Part shown: piece after piece, positions 1 to 10,442 of the stretch
Layout: each line of letters begins with the position of its first letter
Position numbering within the stretch: the first letter of the stretch is position 1
Source of the DNA: Aquanectria penicillioides
Taxonomy: Eukaryota; Ascomycota; Sordariomycetes; Hypocreales; Nectriaceae
DNA: 64,000 nucleotides
Reading direction: 5' to 3'
Assembly: GCA_003415625.1 (NCBI GenBank)
Contig: PYIU01000009.1
Coordinates: forward strand, 1,240,001-1,304,000
Translations under genes and position numbers: made by a program
Notes under the pieces: generated by a model
Told to the model about the DNA's origin: nothing
Database searches by the model: none
The model's input: only the letters and a program-made list of their open reading frames with translations

Positions 1-2320
1 GGCAAACGAGATGTCCTAGGGGAGCTAAATGGGGGTGTAAGTGTATGTACTATGTAGAACCGCGTGGTGGTTCCACCGATTCAACGTCGCATTGATCCAG
101 AAAGCCAGTGCCGCTTTTGTGGGGCAGCCTGCAATTCATCCGGAGCGGCGGAGGTGGGGCCCTCTTTAGGAGGCATGCGCTGCGGCCGGCGGGGCGAGGA
201 TGTGATCCAAAGTTGCATGAGGTTTTGTCCTGGTGTTGAGCCTCCTCCTTTCGGATTCGACGGCGGTTATGCTGTCCGTTGTCCGTCTCTTATCGCGGTG
301 GGTAATGCATACCACGAGGACGTTTGTGATAGAAGGCAGGGTCGGGGGGTGTTTCGAGTGTATAGGCAAAAGTGGTGCTTCGCCGCGGTTGCAACTGTTG
401 GATAATTGGAAGCGGTCTTGTAGGTGCAAGTTGGGTATTTTTTCATTTAGATCACGAGAAAACAAACACCAATGGCGGCTAGGCGCATGCCGATCTCGCA
501 GGCTTCACCTAGAAACCCGAAATCCCGGTTCATTTAACTTCCAGAATTCAATAGAAGGACGCCACGGACATGATCCTATTTGCCTGTTGCATCAGATGCT
601 CGGTCCAGGGTAGCTAGGTGAGCTGCAGAAAGGTGAAGCCATCCGCGGCACCGCCCCGCAAGTTGCCTCCCCCGCCGCGATGGAAAAAGGAAGCAAAGGG
701 GAGATTAGGCAAAAGCAGCAACGGGTCTACGCCTAAAGGGATCTGTACACCGTGGTCCAGAGGTCATGATGCCAAATCCCTGGGAGGGGTGACACTGGAC
801 CAAAACCTGGACGTGACGGGCCGCTTCGCGACAGCGGAGACGTTAGATTCTCATGCAGGTCCCCTTGTGATTGGCATGGCTATCAAGAGACCCGAAGACG
901 AGGGGCACCTAATTGAGGCCCTGCATCATTGCACACACCCCCTTTGGCGGGAGCTCTTTTTTCGTTTCCAAACCACCAAAAAAACTCCGCTGACGCCTAT
1001 TTGTGCGTTTAAGTCGCCCTGCGTGAGTCGGTGTCGCGCCTGGGAGCCAAGTGGGTTGGGCGACAGCCTCCCTGGCTGTGATTGCTGCGGTAGACACACC
1101 AAGAGACCGGCCCATAGGCCCAGTGGATAGTGGACTCGAACGACGTGCAGGACTTTCCCTAGCCCAGGCCTCATGGTGAGTTGTCAAAACGAGCGAGGAT
1201 GCCAGGTTCCCCAGTCTTGGAAGGGGGTTAGATATGAGGGCTGTGCCGCCTTGGAAATTCGGGGGTGCACTCCACCCTCATGAGGCCGCATTGTTGGGTT
1301 AGGACCGCTTTCCTCGAACAAGTAACAAAAAACACCGTTTCCCAGCGGATACAAGGCATGGTCTGTCTGAATTGCGTATCGGCGAGCTTGCAGAGGGGCG
1401 TCCAAACTCCAAACCAGCTTGATGAATTTAGCCTGAATTGCCCCCCACGTCGGGGAGTGTCGGTGCTTCCTCGTCCCACATGCGGCTAAATGAGTTGGCC
1501 TGAGGTGGTGGTTGATCACTTGGAAGATCCACCTTTCAGGAAGGCAAGTGAGTGGAGATAGCGCCTGACGCCTGATCTTGGTGGTGCCTACATGACCGAA
1601 TCAACACCAGGCACCACAGCATCTCAACCGCTCCACGACACAATGAAGACGCACGATTATTTTGGCAGAATCCCACCACTACAGCTCCCTTCTATCTTCT
1701 CGTTAATTCCTTCCCGAAGACCATGTTCGAGCGAACAAAAGGTAAGTTTGCGCCGTCATGACAAAGGCTCGAGGTGAACTGAACTGGTCGCGAGCATGGG
1801 GGTGTGTGCGTGTGGTGTGGCCATCATGTCTCTGCTGTGTTAACAATGGGCCTTCGGGATAACTTTGCTCACCTTCCTCGTTTAAACAACGTCAAATAGT
1901 CAATTCGAGTTCTTTGCGCGGATCCTTTGATTATCTATTATTGACCTTGCTTCGAAACCCAAAATTAGCCATTTGTCAATACCACCATGTTTTACAACAA
2001 AGAACCTTTCGCAACATCGTCACGGGCCTCCGACCCATTTCTCAGTTCGATGTGTTCGAGTCCAGGTCCGAGTGTTACACAACCCCTCCTTGATATTTTT
2101 ATTCAGGTTCGAGCTTCGCCTTCTCCGAGAACAAAAGAATTCCTTGAACCGGACAAGAGCGACTAGCACCAAAGTGATGGCAGCATTGGTGGTCCAAGAT
2201 GATCACGACACCTCTGTTCTTTGTCTGTTCAGGCAGCTTTATTATCCCGAAAACGCTCCCCGTCTCTCGCTCTGTCCTGACTGAACCATCTACATCCTTT
2301 CACAATCCTTGTCGGTCACC
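1..2320. other. Intergenic, no gene recognised
   Basis: Short open frames on both strands here overlap each other, have no recognisable domain and no convincing splice pattern. The last 350 bases before 2321 are pyrimidine-rich and probably hold the promoter and leader of the kinase-like gene. Confidence 0.5.
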
Positions 2321-5193
2321 ATGTCTGGCGCGAGACAACACCAACCATCAAACTTAATCATCCGTGGGCGGAACACTCCCCGGAATGATCTCGAAGAAGC
2401 TCGGAATATCGCTACTATACAGAGTGCCCTCGTGCGGGGAGAAGTCGAACTCAACCTCCACAATGTCTGGGACCTCGATCCTAGCTTCCTGCGGAGGTTC
2501 CGGCGCAATAACCCAGATGGCACTGACCACACGAGGGACTATGAACCCCCTTTCCGCGTCGTTCACTCTATCAAAGATGAACATGATTTAACCGACGACA
2601 AAATTCGCGGAATGTATGGAGATATTGTGTGGTATGGCTTTCGATTCGAGTTCCTGAAGATCCTTGCTGCTGGCGGATACGGCGCGGCAACCTTGTGGAA
2701 GGTTCATCTCGAGGGCGGAGCCACTCAAAAGGTGGTAATCAAAGTATCCGTCAACCCAAAGTTCGATCCGACAGAAGAGGAGGCCTGGCATCTTCGATAC
2801 GATGGCAGCCGGCATACTGTTCAGATCGTGGACGTGCACCAAGTTGCTAGGTCAGCACTGGTAGAGTACAGGGAACACAATCCGGGTAAACAACTGCAAT
2901 ACGAACGCGGGATTAGGTATGAACCAAAAGACATGGGACATATGGTCCTAGAATACATGTGTCACGGCGACCTCTTTGGAATACTCAAAAAGGCTTCAAC
3001 TCGAGGGCGACCCTTTCCAGATAGGGTATTGTGGGGGATATGGGAATGCCGTGCGTCCGCTTTCTTTCGACTTGAAAAATCTTTCTTTATATGCTAATAA
3101 CTTAATAATAGTGGTAAAGGGAGCCGCGGCTGTAGCATACCAGCCTACCTTTGGAGAAAGAGGAGAGATTTTTGAAGACGAGCTGGAGAGGGCTCAAGAG
3201 GAAAACTATCTGGGGGCTTTTTTAACGGCGCTTGAAAAGGAAGAAATCGCCCATGACGTCCATTTCGATCTCGAAGAGTGTAATAGTAGGTCATGATTCA
3301 TCAGTTCCTGACTGCTCTCCGCTGACCCGACAAACAGTTCTCGTAGGGGAAGCTTTTGATCACCCCAATCAACCAATTTTCAAGGCAAGCACATCCCCTT
3401 CAATAGAAACAGAATTTGGCTAACAGTTACCAAAAGTTGCACGATTTTGGCGGATTCAGCTACAATATGAATAAAGAATGGAATAATTGGGACACAAAAA
3501 TGTACTGGAGACGCAGGGCTCCGAGCAAGATGACCAGGTTGACCCCAGTACGTGTTTAACATCACAAGACTGCATGACAGATGTCTAACAGCATATAGGA
3601 ACAAGTCCACCGGGACTGGGACAGGATTTCCACCAACACCCCTGCTGATATAGCTATCAAGCAATTTCAAGGCGACAACCTCGGCCAGGGCCATCCCATT
3701 GCCGGCCGGTATGGTGCCTGGACCAACATTTTCATAATTGCTAAAACTGTTCGTCTCGATAATATCCACCCAAGGTTTCCTTGCTAATGGCGTTGTAGAT
3801 GGAAGCCGTTATAACACTGCTTTACATCGCACATCCGTTCAATACTATGCAATATACCGCACGTGATCGCTCCAAGAGGGCGGGCACGTATGGATGGCGG
3901 TTAAACAGGAGAGAGTATTGGAGCGTCGACCCGGAACTACGAGACATGGTTTGCAAGTGCCTATTTGAGCGGCCCATCGATCGTCCTAGCATCATTCAGT
4001 TGCTGCAGAATATTGAGACTCGGAAGCAACGGGGGTTCAAAGAAACTGAGGAGGACATGAAGCAGTTCTGGGAAGATTTCTTTTCCCCTGATCCCCCTCA
4101 ACCTGCCGCTTCAACGATGCCTCTACGTCCTCAACAGCCTGGTTTCCAACAGCGCCCCAGACCTCTTCCTCCCCTTCCAGTCAAAAGGCGGCCCCTTCGT
4201 CGACCCCAACGCCTTCGTCAACCGAGTCAATTGCATCAGCAGCCCCAAGGGCCGCGGTATCAAAATCCTCCTCTGCAAAACCAACCGGGTCTTCCTCAAA
4301 TCAACCCTATGAGTTACCGTGGCATCCCATCTCAGCAAGGTTTGCCTGTCAGATATCCTCCACCGGCACAGCAGTTTGGAAGAGGACCTCAAACACCAGC
4401 TTTTAGGCAGCCCCCTAGTCCTGGGCAACCCCTTAGGTCGAGGCAGCCCCCGAGCGTTGGGCAGGCTGGTCAGGGAAACTCCTGGCGGAATGTTCTATTG
4501 TATGGTCCACGACCGCTGCCTGAACCTCCATCGACGAACGTCCGGGGCGTTATGTATCCTCACTTACACCCCCGTGTTCAGCAAGCAGGCCTCCAACAGG
4601 CTCAAATACAGCCTCCCACACTACCACTTCACCAGGGCCAGTACCCAGGTACCCAACAGGGATATCAGACAAACCCAGCACCGTGGCCACAGCTACCCGA
4701 GACAAACTCACAGCCAATGGGTAATACCCAGTGGCAAGCCAATCCTCCGCGACGACGACGACACAGGTTTAGGGCAAAGCTCAAAGATTCCGGATGCTCC
4801 ATGATGAAAGCAACCTTAGCCCCAGGAAACTCCTGGGAAGAGAGCAGTTTTGAACAAGACAGCAGCTCTGACGACGAAAAGGGCTTGCACTACCGTGATC
4901 ATCTGGCCGATAAAAGCAGCACCAGCAGCCAAACGGCTCAATTGATTGAGCAAACTGCGTCTTATGATGCCGTCACCGGCTCAGCAAGGCGATCCAAACC
5001 GACGCAGTACGTCAAGTTCCAGCTCCCCACGGGATCCAAGGTTGAGAAAAGAGGGACTAAACCAAGCCACATGAGAACACAAGCAAGATCATCGGCAATT
5101 GCCGATCTTCTGGCGAGGTGTTTCTCCCAAGTGCCAACGGCAATCCAGAATCTGGTGATTCAAACGCAGCGGTCAGAGGCCAAACTAGAGTAG
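2321..5193 (+). CDS. Protein kinase-like protein with Pro/Gln-rich C-terminal tail
   Basis: Six-exon model: 2321-3050, 3112-3285, 3338-3384, 3437-3547, 3599-3748, 3799-5193 (868 aa). Phases fit throughout, and branch sites GCTAATAAC, GGCTAAC, TCTAAC and GCTAAT are visible. The start is the ATG at 2321; an in-frame TTG just upstream is not a start. The kinase fold is recognisable: glycine loop AAGGYGAATLWK (about 112-123), ATP-lysine VVIKVS (about 140), hinge MVLEYMCHGD (about 208), catalytic loop HFDLEECN (about 294), KLHDFGG (about 317-323), and a C-lobe helix ending in ERPIDRPSI. In the catalytic loop the usual HRDLKxxN lysine is Glu and the Arg is Phe, as in some fungus-specific kinases, so activity is uncertain. 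The third intron uses a GC donor (GCAAGC). From about residue 505 the protein is a low-complexity Pro/Gln/Arg tail, then an acidic Ser/Asp patch. Likely a cytosolic or nuclear signalling protein; substrate unknown. Confidence 0.85.
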
Positions 5194-5732
5194 TTAGCTT
5201 CACAACAAGGACCTTCGGAGGGAATCACAGGAATGATAGAATAGGCGCGAGGAGTCAAGGTTTCCGTTATCTTAGAGTTGCGTTTCCGGACCGAAACTGC
5301 ACGTATCAAGTGATGTCAAAGATTCGAGGGAGTTTGGGTAGGGTTTCAGGCATATTTTTGCCTAATTTGTTTTCCATTTGTTTTCCGTTTAGATTTTGTG
5401 TTTATCAGATTTGTAACCAATGGGTTCATACATTATATGCCAATTTTCAATGTTCAAAAGTGAACGAGCCACAAAAAAAAATTAACACCAGTCATCTCAT
5501 GGGTATCATTAGTATCCTCCGTTCCTAGCACCATCCATGCATGTAGAAACAGAAACATATGCATATGCAGCAGGGTTTCCAAAAATAGAAATGCCCCGGA
5601 AAAGAGAGGGGGAAAAAGAAGAGGTTTTCAACTTCAAACTTGGAGGGAAAGAAACAAAGGAACGTGGAATGCTGGCTCCTCTTGCCAGTGCTGCTCTCGG
5701 TCATGATTTTTTTTTCCTCCATCGACTCCCGT
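5194..5732. other. Convergent 3' intergenic
   Basis: Lies between the 3' ends of the kinase-like gene (+) and the membrane protein gene (-). It is A/T-rich with purine runs and looks like two 3' UTRs. No coding frame is credible. Confidence 0.5.
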
Positions 5733-7119
5733 CTAGTTGTCAAAGTTGTTGTAGCTGCATTCGCAGGTTCCAGACTCGGCTTGGACATCAGCAATGACGT
5801 TCCCGTCGACGTCTTCGCATTTCGGCTGACCCAGCTGCGATTTCTTGCTCTGCACAATTTCCACATCGCACGGCCATGACCCAAACTTGACATCTCCAGG
5901 GGACGGGTTGATGGTGGCGTTTCCTTTACGGTGCGTCCACAACGTTGCCCCGAAGATGGTGTCGGCAAAGGTGCACTGAGCGGCGCGGTTCGTCGACGTC
6001 AGCTTGTCCGAGGGCACAACTGTCTTGGACATGGTGAAGGAAAACTGCAGCCGCTCTGTTGGCTTGCCTTGGTCGAGGACGGTAAGAGGCAGGTTGGTGA
6101 AAGAGGGCGCGTAGGGATTATCCGTCGAAGAGATGGTGTAAGTGGAGTTTTCTTGCGGGCTGATTATCCAGTAAAACGTAGCTGATTCACCCGTGTTATC
6201 CGGGTGACAGCGCCAGGTGGATGGATTCGAAGTGCAATTGGTGACCGTCTCTTGGAGGTTGGCATTCAAAGCAAAGGACCCGGCTGGGAAGGCGGTGCTT
6301 GAAGAGTCAGTTCTGAGAGAGGAGCCGTGTCCTTTTCTTACGCTGTCAATCAGCCCTCGTCCTTGAGTGCCGCTCATCCCCGACTTACTTGTCTTTCAAG
6401 CCAATTGTCAAGCCAATCGCCAGTCCCACGGCGATGACCACCAACAAGGCAATGACAATTCCGAGGATGTAACAACCCCGATCCGCAAATCTCCGTTTGC
6501 CGCCGTACTCCCCCGTCTGCAACTGCGCTTCCCGATCCTCGGATTCGCTGTCAGCCTCCTTGTAGCACGGCGGCGGATTGTGCAACGTGGGCGCCTCGAG
6601 GATGTAAGGCGGCACGTACGGCGGAGGAAGCCCCTGCGGCGACACAGGCCCCAACGAGCCTCGACGGGAAGACTTTTGGGGAACCCGGAGTGAGATCGGG
6701 GATAGGTGAGGGAGGAGAGGCTTGGGAGGAGTTGGTGGTGACTGGGCGACTTCGTTCTCGGCAATTACTGGCATGAAGCCCACGCCGGTGAGGGAGCTTC
6801 GGGAGCTCAAAGAGCTGGGTCCCCGGCCATGGCCTCGGATCATGGCGCTGTAGAGTGGGTTGAGGTACACTCTTTGACGCCGAGTTGGTTCCGGGAAGGA
6901 GTCGTCAGAATCCGAATCTGTGTCGATGGGGTGGCGATCCAGATAGCTAAAGGGCCGAGTAGGGGAGTTACTTGAGGGCGAACGAGGCGGAGATGGAGAC
7001 GGGGACGGAGACGGAGACGGAGACGGGGAAGGCGATTGTAAAGTCGAGTGGAAGAGGATCGGGGTGTTTGACGGCGGGCCAAACGGCGTGCTCTTGGGAG
7101 AGACAAGAGGGAGCAACAT
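5733..7119 (-). CDS. Putative type II single-pass membrane protein, Ser/Pro-rich N-terminus
   Basis: Two exons, 7119-6389 and 6312-5733, joined across a 76-base intron (GTAAGT...CTCTCAG), give 436 aa. The start is the ATG at 7119. The N-terminal cytosolic half is disordered and Ser/Pro-rich, with an (SP)n run encoded by a GGAGAC-type repeat near 7000, acidic-Ser patches and PPPY motifs. A strong hydrophobic segment (about 215-240, GCYILGIVIALLVVIAVGLA) follows a basic KRRFADR stretch, so the C-terminal half should face outside the cytosol or the vacuolar lumen. That domain has five spaced cysteines and several N-x-S/T sites. This layout is common in uncharacterised fungal LEA-like or glycoprotein-like membrane proteins. 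I cannot name the family and infer no enzyme activity. Confidence 0.75.
6985..7035 (+). repeat. GGAGAC/GGGGAC hexamer repeat inside coding exon
   Basis: Tandem GGAGAC-like hexamers encode the Ser-Pro dipeptide run of the membrane protein on the minus strand. Its length is likely to vary between strains. Confidence 0.75.
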
Positions 7120-7831
7120 CTCTCTTTCTGTCCCTGTCTCGCGCAGTCTACATCATCGGGTACCTGATCTCGTGAAAAACGGGCGGACGAATCAAGGACG
7201 AGATGGAGAGACGGTGAGGCTGCGAGAGGAGACTAGGTGGCGAGGAGCCAACCAAGCTGACCAAGATGCAATCTCCAATGGATGAAATGCAATTCAATTC
7301 AGGAGAATTGGTATCAGAGCGGAGAGACAATGCCCATGTACGAAGTAGGGCAAGACAGGACAGGCAGGGCAGGATAGGACGAGACGAGACGAGACAGGGG
7401 GGATGGGAAAAGTTCAAGACAGTGCAAGACAGCGGGAGAGGCCGTGTAAATGGGTAGAGCTTGGGGTTGGAGGCGGGAGAAAGGACGAGAACGAGGAGGA
7501 TGAGGAACGAGGTGAGTTTTTACGGACGAACCGACGGGTCCCAAGGTTTCAGTCTGTCTGTCTGTCAGACAGACAAGACAGGGGAAGATGATCGCCTTCT
7601 GGTCCCCATCGTGGGAGAGGACGCCGGCTAGGCCAAGCCAGACCCTCCCGGGACAGGGACGCAACACACGATGGCGGCTCAGACAACACGCAGAGCCAGA
7701 CAACCAGTGAGCCACACACGTTTTCCGTCTTCCGGGCGACAGCCACTGGAGCTCGAGGCCCCGCGGATACGAAAATAGGAACTTGGGACTATTGGGAGAG
7801 GGCTTAGCCGCTTACCGCCTCGAACAGGGCA

Positions 7832-7844
7832 CCCCCCCCCCCCC
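7832..7844. repeat. Poly-C run
   Basis: Thirteen consecutive C bases. The exact length is suspect given the homopolymer errors inferred elsewhere in the window. Confidence 0.7.
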
Positions 7845-8604
7845 TCTAGCTCGTCCCTCTTCTTACTCCTGCTCCTCTTCTTCTCCATCCGAACGGACAT
7901 ATACAAATGTATGTACCCTCCTGACATACAGACAAAAGGTACATAGGTAGGGATGTATGCATGCATGTTCTGTAGGGCGCGACTGGGCAATAGCGCAGGG
8001 GCAAAATATGCCACCTGTGCAACATGGGTGTGAGGTGAGGTGGGTGAGGTAGTACTGCAAGGTAAGCGTCAGCTTCCTCCGCTTCCTCCACAAAAAAAAA
8101 AAAGAATACTACAAACTATGGCAACAGCACCAGAGGGAATTGGTTTAGACTCAGCCTCACCGGCGCTCACTAGACCAAGCCGCGGGTCGGCCGGAGATGT
8201 GTGAGTGGTCTCGTCCCGTGTGGCCGCCTACCCAACGACTGGGCCTGCATCGCGCTATGAGTTGTTCGCAGCCTGAAGAAGATGATTGCTATGCTGTAGA
8301 ACGACAGCGCCAACCACCGCTTTCAGCCGGTGCCGCTCCGGGCAAGAAGGGGGAAGGCAAGAAATGATGCGCGTGCGCCTACTTTGTACTAGGCAGGTAG
8401 TTATTTACAAGGGGCCCCGTCACATCCGTGCAGTCAATCCCCCGCGCCCCTCATCTCAGCTTCCATGGCACACCAGAAGGAGGAAGAATGAGAAGAGAGG
8501 GGGGGAAAAGGGCTGAAGAGGAGGTGATGATGCATGCGAGGATGAGACGGGAGGGAGTCAGGGGAGGCAAAAAGGGGGGCGATGACGAGCAGTGAGCAAT
8601 GAGC

Positions 8605-8662
8605 GTGAGCATCAGGATGAGTAGGATGAGGAGGATGAGGAGGATGAGGATGAGGATGGATG
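8605..8662 (+). repeat. GGATGA/GGATGAG imperfect microsatellite
   Basis: Imperfect tandem GGATGAG/GGATGA units in non-coding DNA. Confidence 0.8.
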
Positions 8663-8999
8663 CCTCCATGACCACGGCCCACGTCCTGGACAGCACGACC
8701 AGGGTGCATCCGAGGCCCAAACTTGTGCCTGTGTCTCATCATCCATTGTCTTGTCTCTGATGCAGGACTGCTCCCAATCAATCTCGATGGCCCTCAGCTC
8801 AGGTTCACAGCTTCTAGCGTCGCTGCTTGCCGCTAATAGTGCCATGACATGGAGGCCGCGGGGCATCCATGATTGGCCAAGGGTCCCTGGACCGTGGCGC
8901 TGGACATTGGGCCGTGTTCCACTGGGCTGGGCCTGTTTTAGCCCCGGAGCTGCATGGCTTTGTCTTTTATGCAAGTGCAAGAGACCACGGTCGTGGAGG

Positions 9000-9038
9000 C
9001 TGAGTGAGTGAGTGAGTGAGTGAGTGAGTGAGTGAGTA
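9000..9038 (+). repeat. (TGAG)n microsatellite
   Basis: About nine perfect tetranucleotide copies followed by degenerate TGTGAG units to about 9066. Confidence 0.9.
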
Positions 9039-10442
9039 TGAGCGAGTGTGTGTGAGTGTGTGAGTGTACGGTTATGTGACTGGGCCGGTGAGCGTGGTTG
9101 GCACTTGGCAAACCTCGGTAGTTGCGGTCATCGTTGCCAATCTCGCACATCTCGCTCCAGAAAAGTAAAAAAAAAAAATCAGGCTGCGGGCTGGGCTAAG
9201 CTGGGCGGACGAGGCAGACGAGGCAGACGAGTGAGGGCGCCCTTCTCAGCAGCAGAGCACAGCACAGCACAGCATACACACACGCGGAGCCATGGCTGAC
9301 CACAGGCTGGAGATGAGAGATCAGAACAGGACTTCTGCAACTGGGCGCTGCTCAATGGGACGACAACGAAGTCAGCCAGAGGCGAAACACCACCAAAGCC
9401 AGTTCAGCCCAATGACGATATCATGACCACGCGTTGCGAAATAACGGGTCTCGCGGTAACTTACCCGCCTCCTGGCTGATCAATCTTCAACCCTAACCCT
9501 TGGATCCCGCACTCGAATGATGAATCCAACCTAGAAACCGCGCTGCTCCGCTCTCAGCCTGGGCCTAGAACCGAAGGGCCTGCATTTGCATTTGCGGCCA
9601 ACGCTCTCCTGCCTGGGCTTCCCAGGGGGGTGGAACAAACCCCCTACAGCAGCCGGGCCAGAAAAAAAAAAAAAAGGAAAGGAAACAACTGTTACTCCGT
9701 GCTTTCTTTTTCTTTCTGGGCCCCATCTCGCAATTGACTACCGGTACCAGTACGTACTATGTATCTAGTAGTTCGTCCACGCTATGTATCCACACGCAAG
9801 TCAGCCCCTCTCTCACGCATCGCTCTCACTCCTATTGATCCTCCACGCCCATCTCGCTCCACACCCAGCCACGTATACACAGATAGACACACGTAGGCTG
9901 TTCTTTTTGGAACTTCGCCGAGAACAATATAACCAGGAGCGCAAAGAAAAAAAATCCCTCTTTCTCAACAAAATAGAAGAAAAAATCTTCCCACTCAGTC
10001 TTTGTATCCACGTGGGGCATTATTACATAGTCAGGTCCAAATATTGAGTTTAGGGCAGTAAGCGAGGCGTTGGGGTCCGGACGGGTTAGAGACTCCGGGG
10101 CTTAGGGCCGTTTTAATATCGATACAATATTTAGTAATCAATAGCGCCGATTCCGTGGAAAGGTTACACACGTACCCCATGTATGTGACCATCTACCGGT
10201 ATGAGCTCGATGCTCATCTCATTTCCTTTCACACGTGATGTATGTCTCTAAACCCTTGCCGAGAAACAAAAGCGTTCGTGCGCCACGGCTCAAGTGGCGC
10301 CAACAGTAGCTAGGAAAAAACTATTGCGCACGGTCATGATACACTCAATCTGTCATATTCTTCATTTCTAACAATCGTATATGTACAGTACACATGGAAC
10401 ATTGGGACAACTCATAAGAGGTCCGTTTCTATCGATGCTACC

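Larger units (their letters stand above)
7120..10442. other. Long intergenic region with simple repeats
   Basis: No supported gene. It contains AGACA-rich sequence around 7320-7400, a 13-C run, a GGATGA-type repeat, a TGAG microsatellite and pyrimidine-rich stretches. The left end should be the promoter of the membrane protein gene and the right end the 3' UTR of the ABC transporter. Confidence 0.5.

Noticed and set aside
618..1130. 170-codon open frame
   Set aside because: Low-complexity basic start, no family resemblance and no splice context; starts at a non-ATG codon.
9487..9502. CCCTAACCC telomere-like string
   Set aside because: Only two units; far too short for telomeric repeat and in the middle of a gene-bearing window.
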